In this document: positions 24,432 to 33,653 of the stretch, one piece after another
Numbering within the stretch: position 1 is the stretch's first letter
How the letters are laid out: the number at the start of each line of letters is the position of its first letter
Notes under the pieces: model-generated
What the model saw: only the letters and a program-made list of their open reading frames with translations
What the model was told of the DNA's origin: nothing
Database searches by the model: none
NCBI GenBank assembly: GCA_002422795.1
Contig: DITJ01000047.1
Location: forward strand, 1-42,402
Source: Alphaproteobacteria bacterium UBA6187
GTDB lineage: Bacteria > Pseudomonadota > Alphaproteobacteria > Rickettsiales > UBA6187
DNA length: 42,402 bases
Reading direction: 5' to 3'
Program-made: the position numbers and the translations under genes

Positions 24432-24977
24432 ATGCAAAAAATTAAATCTGTATGTGTTTTCTGTGGAGCGAGTAATAATGTTGCAAAAGATTTTTTAGAA
24501 GAAGGCGAGCGTCTTGGTAAGATGATTGCAGAAAAGGGCTATCACATGGTGTTTGGTGCCGGTGATTGCGGAATGATGGGCGCAGTATCTGGCGCTGTTC
24601 TTGAAAATGGCGGAACTGTAACTGGTGTTTACCCAAGGGTTTTAGATGGACTAGAAAAAGCCCATAACCACCTAAGCGAGCTTATTATTGTTGATGATAT
24701 GCACACACGCAAACACACGATGTTTGAAAAATCTGATGCCTTCATAATCTTGCCGGGCGGCTTTGGAACTATGGATGAAACTTTTGAGGTTATCACCTGG
24801 AAACAATTAAACACCCATAACAAGCCGATCATACTTTATGATTATAAAAACTTCTGGAAAAGCTGGATTGCCCTTACTGACCAGTTTATTGATTTGGGCT
24901 TTGCGTCTAAAAAAACCAAAACCATGTATGATGTGGTTGATACATTAGAGGGTATCTTTACAAAATTAGAAGATTAA
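24432..24977 (+). CDS. LOG-family nucleotide phosphoribohydrolase (TIGR00730)
   Basis: A 181-residue Rossmann-type protein with the LOG signature PGGFGTMDETFEV and VFCGASNN near the N-terminus. LOG enzymes release free base from cytokinin riboside monophosphates, and many bacterial members act on AMP. The catalytic Arg and Glu (MHTRKHTMFEKSDAFIILPG) are present. It is a single gene with no operon partner. The bacterial role is probably nucleotide salvage or clean-up. Confidence 0.93.
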   Translation: MQKIKSVCVFCGASNNVAKDFLEEGERLGKMIAEKGYHMVFGAGDCGMMGAVSGAVLENGGTVTGVYPRVLDGLEKAHNHLSELIIVDDMHTRKHTMFEKSDAFIILPGGFGTMDETFEVITWKQLNTHNKPIILYDYKNFWKSWIALTDQFIDLGFASKKTKTMYDVVDTLEGIFTKLED

Positions 24978-25299
24978 TGCCAAGTTGCATTCTTTGAATG
25001 AGGGTGTTGTGCGTTGGTCTTGCCAGCGCGCATAGGTTTGGTTATTGTGGATTGCTGCTGCTAAGTGACCAGCCAGAGCCTCGTGGGGAGTGGTATACAC
25101 CCGCTGAAGCGTGGTGGCGGTAGTTGATGAACTGCGAACAAAGTACCATAACCAGATACTACTATTTAGCACACAAATAAATCATTTTCAGTAGTAGTTA
25201 TATAGCCGTTTATAGCCTTATGTTATAATATCTTTTACGATAAGATAAAAGACCTGCAACAAGCTAAAACCAGCAAAAATATTACATCTTGTAGGTGCA
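24978..25299. other. Intergenic stretch at the left edge of the SIR2-RhuM cassette
   Basis: No gene is supported. A 68-codon open frame on the minus strand (24966-25172) is rich in Thr, Ala and His and begins without a ribosome site. ACTACTATTTAG near 25158 and AGTAGTAGTT near 25190 form a weak inverted repeat. If the recombinase cassette is an integrated element, its left end should be here or further left, but I found no copy of the tRNA 3' end. Confidence 0.4.
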
Positions 25300-25500
25300 A
25301 TGGCAATAGTACAGAAAATAGGCATTCGCGGCCTGCGCGTGCTTATGGAAAATTCAATAAATGATAGAACCTGGCAGCGTATGCAGAAAGACCTGAAAGG
25401 CTTGCAACTGGATAACCAGGCCAAGTTTTCAGCACTCCGTAATATTGGCAGGTGCATTGATGGCTTTGTGCCGCTGAAGTTGAAGGATTATGAGATTTAA
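25300..25500 (+). CDS. Small hypothetical protein, 66 residues
   Basis: An open frame beginning MAIVQKIGIRGLRVLMENSI and ending PLKLKDYEI. Composition is protein-like and charged, and the frame is open 17 codons further upstream to a stop at 25246. It reads in the same direction as the SIR2-like gene 86 bases downstream and could be a remnant of a larger gene. I do not recognise it, and no ribosome site is clear. Confidence 0.4.
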   Translation: MAIVQKIGIRGLRVLMENSINDRTWQRMQKDLKGLQLDNQAKFSALRNIGRCIDGFVPLKLKDYEI

Positions 25501-25586
25501 GCGGAGTAGTTGCATAAATAGTTTATAAGGAAAATATTCTGGGTATGTTGGAAGCAAAGTTGTAAATGAGAAGAATGTGGTGAGTT

Positions 25587-26795
25587 ATGGCAAACGATAA
25601 ATTGTGTTTTGTAATTGGTGCAGGTGCTAGTGCGCATTTTGGATATCCGCTAGGTAGTGAGTTGGTGGAAGCTATGGATAAATTTTTATCATTGATACGA
25701 CAAGCAAAGGGTACTTATTCAAGTGATGATTTTATAGCTGCACAGAACTTTCTTAAAGAAATGAAATCATATAACCCATTGAATGTAGATTTCTATTTAA
25801 AAAGCCATCCAAAGCAGCAGAATATTGGGAAAAAGCTGATAGAAGCAGTTATATTATATAGCCAGCATTGCGATGTCTTTAAAAAGTCTAACTATCAATG
25901 GAAGTGGTGGAAGTCTGGATTAATTGGCTCAGGCGACTCAATAAAAAGTGGCGCTTACAATGACCGTCCATCTCAATATGACAATGACAATGATTTCTTT
26001 CCAGCATGGAACTGGGTAAAATTTATACATCACAGCATAGTTGCAAATTGTGAAGATGCAGACGCTGTAAAAAATGCTTTAAAGAATATTTTTGTTGTTA
26101 CTTTCAACTATGACCTATCCTTCGAACAAGCATTATGGGGATACTTTAAGACAAGTAAATTTGCTGATGACATAAAATTTCAAGAATATTTATTCAGTAC
26201 ATTCTTCAAAGAGAATATTGAGCATGTTTATGGTCACGTAGTTCGTCGAGATGCTAATAAAGAACCTATTACCGAAAACTATGAATGTGAAGAATTTGAT
26301 TCATATATGAGACATGCTTATAAAATATTTGAGTGTGCTAATGGTGAGAAATTAAATATTATCGGTGCAGATAAGTCAGAAAAGCTAAATGTAAAAGCAA
26401 AAGGATTCTTGGAGCAAGCAAAGCATGTTTACTTTCTAGGTTATGCATTTGATACATTCAACAACCAAACTATTGGATTGGAGAAGATATTCTCAAATAG
26501 ACTATGCCCGCGCAATATTTGTTATACAAATTTAGGAGATGGTTTAATTTGTGATAGCACCGTCCGAAGTTTCTTAGTGGAACATGGATATACAATATCT
26601 CCATTAAATGCAGATAACAGGATTATGCTTGCATTGAGCCGGACAAAAAATAAGAAAATTGTTATAAGCAAATCCACAAAAAATGTATATGAAGCTTTGG
26701 AAAGGGATTTGAATATTCCACTAACAAAAAAAGAGCCTTCAATGAAAACTAAAGAAGCAACAGAACAACTTCAACATGAGATAGCAAATGCCTAA
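25587..26795 (+). CDS. SIR2-like domain protein
   Basis: A 402-residue protein with a SIR2-type NAD-binding fold. The nucleotide loop GAGASAHFGYPLG is at residues 11-23, NYD occurs in VVTFNYDLSFEQAL, the putative catalytic His in VYGHVV and a late strand in KHVYFLGYAFD. Stand-alone and fused SIR2 domains of this kind act in several phage-defence systems by depleting NAD. The C-terminal 70 residues are charged and helical. The stop overlaps the start of the RhuM gene by 8 bases, so the two are translated together. No signal or membrane segment is seen. Confidence 0.85.
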   Translation: MANDKLCFVIGAGASAHFGYPLGSELVEAMDKFLSLIRQAKGTYSSDDFIAAQNFLKEMKSYNPLNVDFYLKSHPKQQNIGKKLIEAVILYSQHCDVFKKSNYQWKWWKSGLIGSGDSIKSGAYNDRPSQYDNDNDFFPAWNWVKFIHHSIVANCEDADAVKNALKNIFVVTFNYDLSFEQALWGYFKTSKFADDIKFQEYLFSTFFKENIEHVYGHVVRRDANKEPITENYECEEFDSYMRHAYKIFECANGEKLNIIGADKSEKLNVKAKGFLEQAKHVYFLGYAFDTFNNQTIGLEKIFSNRLCPRNICYTNLGDGLICDSTVRSFLVEHGYTISPLNADNRIMLALSRTKNKKIVISKSTKNVYEALERDLNIPLTKKEPSMKTKEATEQLQHEIANA

Positions 26796-27798
26796 CGAAC
26801 CAAAAGAATCAGAATTCTTATTATACAGTTCTGCCGAAGGTAACATTAAGGTTGATGTGTTCCTGCGAGATGAAAGCGTATGGCTTACACAAAAGCAAAT
26901 GGCCGCTTTGTTTGGGGTGCAATTGCCAGCTATCAGTAAGCATTTAAAGAATATCTTTGAAGATAATGAATTAGTGGAAAATTCAGTTCTTTCCATTTTG
27001 GAAACAACTGCCGCAGATGGAAAAACTTATCAAACTCAATATTATAACTTAGATGCAATAATTGCAGTTGGATACAGGGTTAATTCTAAACAAGCAACTA
27101 AGTTCCGTATATGGGCAACCAGTGTTTTAAAGGAATATGTTATCAAAGGCTTTGCTATTGATGATATGCGCTTAAAGCAAGGCTCACAAGCTTTCGGGAA
27201 AGATTATTTCAGGGAATTACTGGAAACAGTGCGTTCAATACGTGCTAGCGAACGCCGTATCTATCAGCAGATAACTGATATATTTGCTGAATGTAGTATT
27301 GATTATGATAAAAATGGGATTGCCACACAAGACTTCTATGCCATGGTGCAGAACAAGTTTCATTATGCTATTACTGGCCAAACCGCGCCGGAAATTATCT
27401 ATAGCAAAGCAGATAGCAAATTGCCGCATATGGGTTTGCAAACCTGGAAAAATTCGCCAGATGGCAGGGTGCTTGCATCCGATGCCACTATTGGCAAAAA
27501 CTATTTGCCTGAAAAAGATATAAAGCGGCTTGAGCGGACTATTTCCGGCTTCTTTGATTATATAGAAAACATCATAGAAAACCGTGTGCAAATGACCATG
27601 CAAGATATGGCCTCAAGTGTAGATAAATTCTTAACTTTTAATGAATATAAAATTCTACATGGCAAAGGCAAAATAACTAAGATAGACGCAGATAAGAAAG
27701 CTAAAGCCGAGTATGACAAATTCAATAAAAAGCAGAAAATCGAATCAGATTTTGATAGGCTAACAAAGAAGTTACTTAAGAATAACAAAAAGGATTAA
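26788..27798 (+). CDS. RhuM-family protein
   Basis: A 336-residue protein matching the RhuM family first named in Salmonella pathogenicity island 3. The N-terminal half (residues 20-130) resembles a DNA-binding domain: VWLTQKQMAALFGVQLPAIS followed by YYNLDAIIAVGYRVNSKQAT and FRIWATSVLKEYVIKGFAID. The middle part ends in FHYAITGQTAPEIIYSKAD, and the C-terminus is helical and Lys-rich. Biochemical function is unknown. It overlaps the SIR2 gene and is followed after 4 bases by the recombinase, so it is the middle gene of a three-gene operon. Confidence 0.9.
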   Translation: MPNEPKESEFLLYSSAEGNIKVDVFLRDESVWLTQKQMAALFGVQLPAISKHLKNIFEDNELVENSVLSILETTAADGKTYQTQYYNLDAIIAVGYRVNSKQATKFRIWATSVLKEYVIKGFAIDDMRLKQGSQAFGKDYFRELLETVRSIRASERRIYQQITDIFAECSIDYDKNGIATQDFYAMVQNKFHYAITGQTAPEIIYSKADSKLPHMGLQTWKNSPDGRVLASDATIGKNYLPEKDIKRLERTISGFFDYIENIIENRVQMTMQDMASSVDKFLTFNEYKILHGKGKITKIDADKKAKAEYDKFNKKQKIESDFDRLTKKLLKNNKKD

Positions 27799-27802
27799 TG
27801 TA

Positions 27803-29310
27803 ATGAAAGCTGTAATATTTGCCCGTGTATCCAGTAAAGACCAGGAAGAAGGCCATTCAATAGATGCGCAAACAGCTAAGATGCAGAATTATTGTACCCA
27901 GAAGGGCTTTAATGTAGCTAAGGCATACCAGGAACAGAAAGCTCAACAGTTGGCGAGCGCAAGCAGTTTAAGATGATGCTTGAGCATGTTGGCGCGGTAT
28001 ATAAGAAAGATAAAAAGCGGGTTGTATTGGTTATTGATAAAGTTGACCGCTTAATGCGCAATTTTAATTATTTTCCACAAATAAACCAGATGGTAGAAAA
28101 TAGCGAAATGGAAATCCATGCTATTGGTGAAAATACGGTATATGCGAAAGAAAGTAATGCCGCGCAAAAAATGTATTTCAGCATGTGCGTAGTAATGGCG
28201 CAGGCTTATGTTGATTCAATGAAAGATAATATAAAGCGCAGCAGGGATTATCAAATCAATAACGGTGAGTATCCATCCTGCGCACCTATTGGCTACAAAA
28301 ATGTAAGAGGTGACAAAAACAAAGCAGATATAATCCTGGATGAAGAAAGGTGCTTTATAGTAAAGCGTTTATTGCAGGAATATTCAACTGGTGCCTACTC
28401 ATTAGGCGACTTAACAGAAATGGCTAAGAAAATGGGTTTAAGGAATAAAACCCAAGGTAACGGCCTTCTGGCCAAATCCCAAATTCATAGCATGGTAAGC
28501 AATAAGTTTTATATTGGCATTATGACTATAAACGGTGTTGAAATGCCGCACGGGTATAAACGCCTTATAGATGATGCAACTTTCTTCAAATGCCAGGCAG
28601 TACGTGCCAAGGCTAACAAAGTACCTTTTAAATATTCTGAAAAGCCATTTGTATTCCGTGGTATGATAACTTGTGCTAAATGCGGCTGCTCATTTTCCAG
28701 TTACGAAAAAAAAGGCCATGTATATTTAAGGCCAACTAAATCAAAGGGCGCTTGTGATTGCAGGCCAATGAAAGAAGAGCAGGCCTTGCAAGCAGTTAAA
28801 GAAATATTCCAATCCCTATATATACCGCCAACTATGTTGGAAGAAATGAAAGCACATATAAAAGCATTGTGCGAAGGCAAGGCAGATTATCAAGTAAGCG
28901 AGTTTCAGGCGCTATCGAAAGAATTTGAAGAAATCGAACGCAAAAAGAAAAAACTGCTTACTTTACTTCTTGATGAATCCGTGCAGAGTATTACACCGAG
29001 TATATACGACAAAAATGTGCAAGAGTTCTTACAGCGCCAGCATGAAATTACTAATTTACTATCAAGCCAGGTTGAAGCTGATAAGGCCTTCCAAATCACG
29101 CTTAAAGCCTTGCTGGAACTATGCTCTAACTCTTATGAACTTTTTGCCAGTTCGCATATAGAGCAAAAACGTAAACTTATTGGTTTTGTACTTGCGAACC
29201 TGCAAGTAAAGGATGGAAGTATTTGTTATTCCTTGAAAAAACCTTTTGATGGGCTGGTAAATATAGCTAAAAACAAAGAATGGTGTGCCCGACTGGATTC
29301 GAACCAGTGA
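27803..29310 (+). pseudogene. Large serine recombinase, frameshifted
   Basis: The N-terminus, MKAVIFARVSSKDQEEGHSI, has the catalytic serine region of resolvases and starts 4 bases after the RhuM stop. After about 43 codons the frame shifts near 27925-27935: a single lost base would join QE to TESSTVGERKQFKMMLEH, which continues open to 29310. The rest has a recombinase domain, a zinc ribbon (CAKCGCSF and later ACDC) and a coiled coil. The last nine codons and stop lie inside tRNA-Arg (29281-29310). As read, the protein is broken; about 500 residues would result if repaired. Confidence 0.85.
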
Positions 29311-29357
29311 CCCTCAACTTAGAAGGCTGATGCTCTATCCAGCTGAGCTACGGGCAC
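29281..29357 (-). tRNA. tRNA-Arg (TCT)
   Basis: Read on the minus strand the gene folds as a full cloverleaf: acceptor GTGCCCG/CGGGCAC, D arm GCTCAGCTGGATAGAGC, anticodon stem TCAGC/GTTGA with loop CTTCTAA (anticodon TCT), T arm with GGTTCGAATCC, and an encoded CCA end at 29283-29281. The 3' end is the border of the recombinase cassette: the recombinase frame continues through the T arm and acceptor. Confidence 0.97.
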
Positions 29358-29485
29358 ATAAATATAAATCTGGAATGTAGGAAAAGTTTTATACAGTAGA
29401 TATTCGGAAATTGGAACTATAAATTTATAATATAGTAATTTGCCTTAATAATTTCTCATTATACAAGATAGAATCCCCCCTGGAC

Positions 29486-30007
29486 TCACAAGGACTCGGC
29501 GCGTTGGTGATCTTTAACCATATTGATAACCTGCTGGATATGCACCTTGGTTATAAGGCGCAAGGTTTCGGAGAATTTTATGAAATTGGCTGCGGGGTCA
29601 TCACCGGGAATTTGCGCAAGTTCACTGCTGAAATGTTTGTTAAGGAATTCCCTGTCCCGTTCACAGATATTGCGGATGCGCAGCAGGCTTTCTGCGTAAT
29701 TATCAATTCTGGGATCGTTTTCCGCTTTGGCACCTTCTTTTAGGGTTCTATAAACCCTTTCCTTATATTCACCATTTACAAATAATGGATTTAATAACTG
29801 CTCAAGTGCCTTTAATATAATATTTGATGAATAGCCATATACAGCTATTGCATCGCCAACTGATGTTGTGAGGAGATTAAATGGGCCTTCCAGAACCTCG
29901 CGTTCAAACTTTTTCTGGTCTTCGGAATAGAATGTTATCAGGCTATCAAACCAGCCCGGCACATCATAAAAATCTTCCGGTAATGGGATACCAATATCTT
30001 CAGACAT
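29486..30007 (-). CDS. Conserved-looking helical protein of unknown function
   Basis: A 173-residue protein I do not recognise. It begins MSEDIGIPLPEDFYDVPGWF, is mostly helical and acidic, has no signal peptide or membrane segment, and ends in a charged helix. Reading direction matches the next gene upstream (30179-31552), with a terminator between them, so it is probably transcribed separately. Confidence 0.7.
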   Translation of the reverse strand: MSEDIGIPLPEDFYDVPGWFDSLITFYSEDQKKFEREVLEGPFNLLTTSVGDAIAVYGYSSNIILKALEQLLNPLFVNGEYKERVYRTLKEGAKAENDPRIDNYAESLLRIRNICERDREFLNKHFSSELAQIPGDDPAANFIKFSETLRLITKVHIQQVINMVKDHQRAESL

Positions 30008-30113
30008 AAATACTCAAATACATTTTGGAACTTATTGTAAGTATCACAGTAATTTAAGGTGAATTCAAGCAATAAATAACCAATGTAAAGAAAGAATGTC
30101 TAATTTAAAAGAG

Positions 30114-30140
30114 AAAAACCTGGCATTAAACCAGGTTTTT
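30114..30140 (-). terminator. Rho-independent terminator of the coiled-coil protein gene
   Basis: AAAAACCTGG (30114-30123) pairs perfectly with CCAGGTTTTT (30131-30140) around a 7-nt loop. On the minus strand a T-tract closes the stem, 39 bases after the stop at 30179. Confidence 0.85.
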
Positions 30141-30178
30141 CCACTTAAATAATTAGAAAAATAAATAACAGTAATCTC

Positions 30179-31552
30179 CTACCTAACAGCAACAGCATTA
30201 CTCATTTCATTTACCTTGCTGGCAGTTTTAGCTTGCTCTATCGCCGCATTAGCTTCCTTCGTAGCAACCTTCATAGTAACTTTATGGCTATCACCAGAAG
30301 CCCCAAGATTTGCAGCATTCATTCCTACAGCCGCACTTGGTTTATTTTCATTTGACGCCTCACCAATAATACTAGCCCGGGTAGATTTTAATTCATCAAG
30401 CATAGATGATTTTCTTAAAACATCAGGAGCTGTAGCTGTTTTATCAATGACTGCTCCTTTAGAAATAGCATCAACTGTTTGAGTAGCAACTTTAGTATAG
30501 TGTGCATCCCGCTGCTCTGGAGAAAACACACCAACACTAGTTTCACTCTTATTGGCTTCCCTCTGCTCAGCAGACTTTTTAGCAACTTCTTTAGGACTAA
30601 GGTTCCTATCTTCTATAGGTGTGGCAGCATCCTTACTCCTATCGTTAGCCGCCTCCTTCATATCTGATGCAGCTTTTTCTTTAGCTGCTGCTTTTTCCTG
30701 TTCCGCCTTTTCCTTAGCTTCCTTCTCAGCTTTTTCTTTAGCTTCCTTCTCAGCTTTCTCTGTAGGGTTTATAGTGTTTTGCTGGTTTTTTTGCACTTCT
30801 TTTTTTGGTTCTTCTGTTTCCTTTCCACCACCAAATAGGCCAGCAATACTTTCAAGGATAGATTCCTCGCCATTAATCTCTTTCTCATAAGACCTAAGCG
30901 TACCTAACTCTGCTTTTTTTGCAGCGCGTTCCGCTTTTTTTGCATCCCTGGCATCTTTTTTAGCTTCTTTTGCGTCGGCTATCTCTTCATTTCTATCGGA
31001 TCTTGCTTCCATTATTTCACTAATAGCGCCGCCACCTTTCGCAGCAGCAAGAGCTAAAGGAATTAAAGCAAAAGGACCGGCAACCATAGCCACCACTACA
31101 CCAGCTGCCAGAAGCCCACCAGCCATTTTAAGATCGCCTGATTTTTCCTCTACAACCTCTTTATATTCACTATTTGCATCTTTAATAGCGTCACTGGAAT
31201 CCCTAGCTATCTCACTATATTCTTTATTTGTTTCCTTAAGCCCAGCATGAATCTCTTTCTTTTTTTGATTTATTAAGTCCAGCGTCTCACTCTCTGCTAC
31301 ATTCTCTGGACCAGCAGTCAAGGATTCTTTTATTTTTTCAATTTTTAGTTTTTTACTATTTTCTTTTGTCTGAGCTTTTAGCTCTTCCGCTGATTTATCT
31401 CCGGTTCCAGATAAAGATGCAACTGCCACCGTAGCGGCTAAAGAACCAGTTTTTGCAAACGCTCTAGGGCCAATATCCACAGAAACTTCTGAGTTAACTT
31501 CTTCTGAGTGACGCACTTCTTCTTGTAAACCATTTGTTGCTAGTGCTGGCAT
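30179..31552 (-). CDS. Ala/Lys/Glu-rich coiled-coil protein with hydrophobic core
   Basis: A 457-residue protein I do not recognise. Residues about 60-140 and 175-225 are charged coiled coils. Residues about 143-172 form a Gly/Ala-rich hydrophobic hairpin (LLAAGVVVAMVAGPFALIPL). Residues about 265-305 are a tandem KEKAEKEA repeat, also visible as a DNA repeat near 30660-30770. The C-terminus is polar and low-complexity. There is no signal peptide. It has its own terminator. The build, charged coils around a membrane-active hairpin, resembles secreted effectors or polymer-forming proteins, but no homology supports this. Confidence 0.75.
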   Translation of the reverse strand: MPALATNGLQEEVRHSEEVNSEVSVDIGPRAFAKTGSLAATVAVASLSGTGDKSAEELKAQTKENSKKLKIEKIKESLTAGPENVAESETLDLINQKKKEIHAGLKETNKEYSEIARDSSDAIKDANSEYKEVVEEKSGDLKMAGGLLAAGVVVAMVAGPFALIPLALAAAKGGGAISEIMEARSDRNEEIADAKEAKKDARDAKKAERAAKKAELGTLRSYEKEINGEESILESIAGLFGGGKETEEPKKEVQKNQQNTINPTEKAEKEAKEKAEKEAKEKAEQEKAAAKEKAASDMKEAANDRSKDAATPIEDRNLSPKEVAKKSAEQREANKSETSVGVFSPEQRDAHYTKVATQTVDAISKGAVIDKTATAPDVLRKSSMLDELKSTRASIIGEASNENKPSAAVGMNAANLGASGDSHKVTMKVATKEANAAIEQAKTASKVNEMSNAVAVR

Positions 31553-31757
31553 AAAATCCTTCTCCCAAAGTATTCAACTACATTTCTAATCCTAACATAG
31601 TTTTATTAAAGTTTTATTACAAAAGCCGTATCTTTAGCATTTTTTATTAATTTTTCATTAACGTGCAATTAATATATTAATAACTAAGCATTATTTTAGT
31701 GTAATAAAAGGCCACAAATAACATTCTCAAAACTTTGAGAAAATCAAAAATTGCTCA

Positions 31758-32249
31758 TCAGTAAGGATTATCAATTTGCAGTTCCGCTAAAATCTTTATT
31801 TCCAACGCTTCCATAATTTCAGCATCCCCATCTTCTTCATGGTCATACCCCAGCAGATGCAAAGTGCCATGCACAGCAAGATGGGCAAGATGGTTTTCAA
31901 ATGATTTTTCCTGCTCTATTGCCTCGTTATTTATAGTTTCAAATGCAAAAATAACGTCCCCAAGTGCGATCTGCCCTTCTATATCGGCATAATTACCGGC
32001 AATAAACTCTTCTTGCGGGAAGGATAAAACATTTGTTGGCTTATCTTTACCGCGGTAATCACGGTTTAAGCCTTGTATAAAACCATCATTGGTAAGCAGC
32101 ACAGATATTTCTATATTTTCTGCATATTCAAAAATACCAACAGCTTGCAGCGCAAGCGTGCAGGATTTACTGATAATTTCTTCGGAATTTGGCTGCTCTT
32201 GCAACCATTTATCTTCCTCAATATTTATTTCTATGTTAATTTCGTTCAT
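31758..32249 (-). CDS. ybeY: Endoribonuclease YbeY
   Basis: A 163-residue single-strand RNase involved in 16S rRNA maturation and ribosome quality control. The zinc site is HLAVHGTLHLLGYDHE (Hx3Hx5H), preceded by RGKDKPTNVLSFPQEE. I choose the ATG at 32249 over a TTG at 32270. In many alphaproteobacteria ybeY follows phoH, which is not here. It is divergent from the fur-type gene across about 150 bases. Confidence 0.95.
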   Translation of the reverse strand: MNEINIEINIEEDKWLQEQPNSEEIISKSCTLALQAVGIFEYAENIEISVLLTNDGFIQGLNRDYRGKDKPTNVLSFPQEEFIAGNYADIEGQIALGDVIFAFETINNEAIEQEKSFENHLAHLAVHGTLHLLGYDHEEDGDAEIMEALEIKILAELQIDNPY

Positions 32250-32397
32250 AATATTTGATTTTAGGTTCAAGTTTTATTAGACTCCATAATCATTTGCTTA
32301 TACTGTAAAGCTTTGCAACTTATAATAACCTCCAGTCTGGAGCCGTATATATTATATATAAGCAAAAGTAACGTTTTAAAACTATAATAATGATTTT

Positions 32398-32808
32398 ATG
32401 GCATCACGAATAGAAAGTTTATGTATTGAAAAAGGCCTGAAAATGACGGGGCAGCGGCGCATTATCGCCAGCACTATTTCAGAAGCCGAAGACCACCCGG
32501 ATGTTGAGGAAATATACAAACGCGCCGCGAAAAATGATGCCAATATCAGCATCGCTACAGTTTATAGAACTGTGCGTATGCTTGAAGAAGCTGGAATTAT
32601 AGAAAAACACGATTTCGGTGATGGCAAGGCACGTTATGAAGAATCATCCGAAGAACATCACGACCATCTTATAAATATAAAAAACGGGCAGATAATCGAA
32701 TTCCATAACGATGAAATTGAACGCCTGCAAGAAGAAGTAGCAAAAAAATTAGGATATAAACTAATAGGCCACCGCCTTGAGCTTTATGCAGTGCCTTTAA
32801 AAGAATAA
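32398..32808 (+). CDS. fur: Fur-family metal-responsive regulator
   Basis: A 136-residue Fur-type repressor. The winged helix is MTGQRRIIASTISEAEDHPD and ANISIATVYRTVRMLEEAGI; the metal site includes EEHHDHLI and the C-terminal GHRLELYAV. The structural CxxC zinc motif is absent, as in alphaproteobacterial Fur/Mur/Irr types, so iron or manganese could be the ligand. The sequence just before the ATG (ATAATAATGATTTTATG) resembles half of a Fur box, which would suit autoregulation. Confidence 0.9.
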   Translation: MASRIESLCIEKGLKMTGQRRIIASTISEAEDHPDVEEIYKRAAKNDANISIATVYRTVRMLEEAGIIEKHDFGDGKARYEESSEEHHDHLINIKNGQIIEFHNDEIERLQEEVAKKLGYKLIGHRLELYAVPLKE

Positions 32809-32841
32809 AAATAACATTAATTTAATACCGGAAGATAAACT

Positions 32842-33609
32842 ATGAAAACAATTATTCGTTATACATTAATAACCGCACTTCGTGACTGGCTATTCCTTGG
32901 CCTGATTTTAATTGTCGGCATGGCTTATGGGCTTTCAGTTTTCACAGGGAGCACCGCGCTTGTTGAACAATCGCAAATGTCTATTGCCTATTTTGCAGGC
33001 AGCAGCCGCATAGTGTTATTAGTGGGCCTGATTGTTTTTGTATGTTTCCATGTGCGCCGCCTGTTCGATAACCGCGAAATTGAATCAATGCTTTCCAAGC
33101 CTATATCCAGGGGCAGCTTTGTAGTTGCATACTGGCTTGGGTTTGTTATCCTTGCACTTGCCGCAATAATCCCGGTTCTTATAATCATGCTGGCTATATA
33201 TACCCCGGATCCTGTGGGGCTTGCATACTGGGCATCCAGCCTGGTGCTGGAAATATCGCTGGTGCTTGCATTTGCGCTTGTTGCCGCGCTTATATTAAAT
33301 AGCGCAGTAAGTGCCGTTATGGCATCATTCGCATTTTATTTTGTTTCACGCCTTATGGGCTTCTTTTCTGCCGCCCTTGAACAACCCACCTCCCTTCTAA
33401 CCAATGGAAACACAGGCGAATTTTTAGGCGTAATATTAAAATGCATTTCCGCAATAATCCCAAGGCTTGACCTTTATGCAAAAAGTAACTGGTTGATATA
33501 TGGGGTAGGTGATCAAAGTGACTTATGGGTATTCCAGGCGCAGTCACTAGTGTTTATTGCCCTGCTTTTATCAATGGCTGTGTTTGATTTTAAACGTAAA
33601 CAATTTTAA
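32842..33609 (+). CDS. ABC-2-type permease-like membrane protein
   Basis: A 255-residue protein with about six membrane helices (residues 15-35, 55-75, 95-120, 130-150, 155-175 and 235-250). FVCFHVRRLFDNREIESMLSKP followed by ISRGSFVVAYWLGF is typical of ABC-2 permeases. No ATPase gene is adjacent, so the partner must be elsewhere. GGAAG lies 8 bases before the ATG. It follows fur by 33 bases and the next gene by 44, suggesting an operon. Confidence 0.75.
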   Translation: MKTIIRYTLITALRDWLFLGLILIVGMAYGLSVFTGSTALVEQSQMSIAYFAGSSRIVLLVGLIVFVCFHVRRLFDNREIESMLSKPISRGSFVVAYWLGFVILALAAIIPVLIIMLAIYTPDPVGLAYWASSLVLEISLVLAFALVAALILNSAVSAVMASFAFYFVSRLMGFFSAALEQPTSLLTNGNTGEFLGVILKCISAIIPRLDLYAKSNWLIYGVGDQSDLWVFQAQSLVFIALLLSMAVFDFKRKQF

Positions 33610-33653
33610 CAGAAATTCGTGTAATCCCACGCATAATATAAAACAGACCCTTT

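Noticed and set aside
24966..25172. 68-codon minus-strand frame after the LOG gene
   Set aside because: It has no ribosome site, partly overlaps the end of the LOG gene, and has no recognised similarity.
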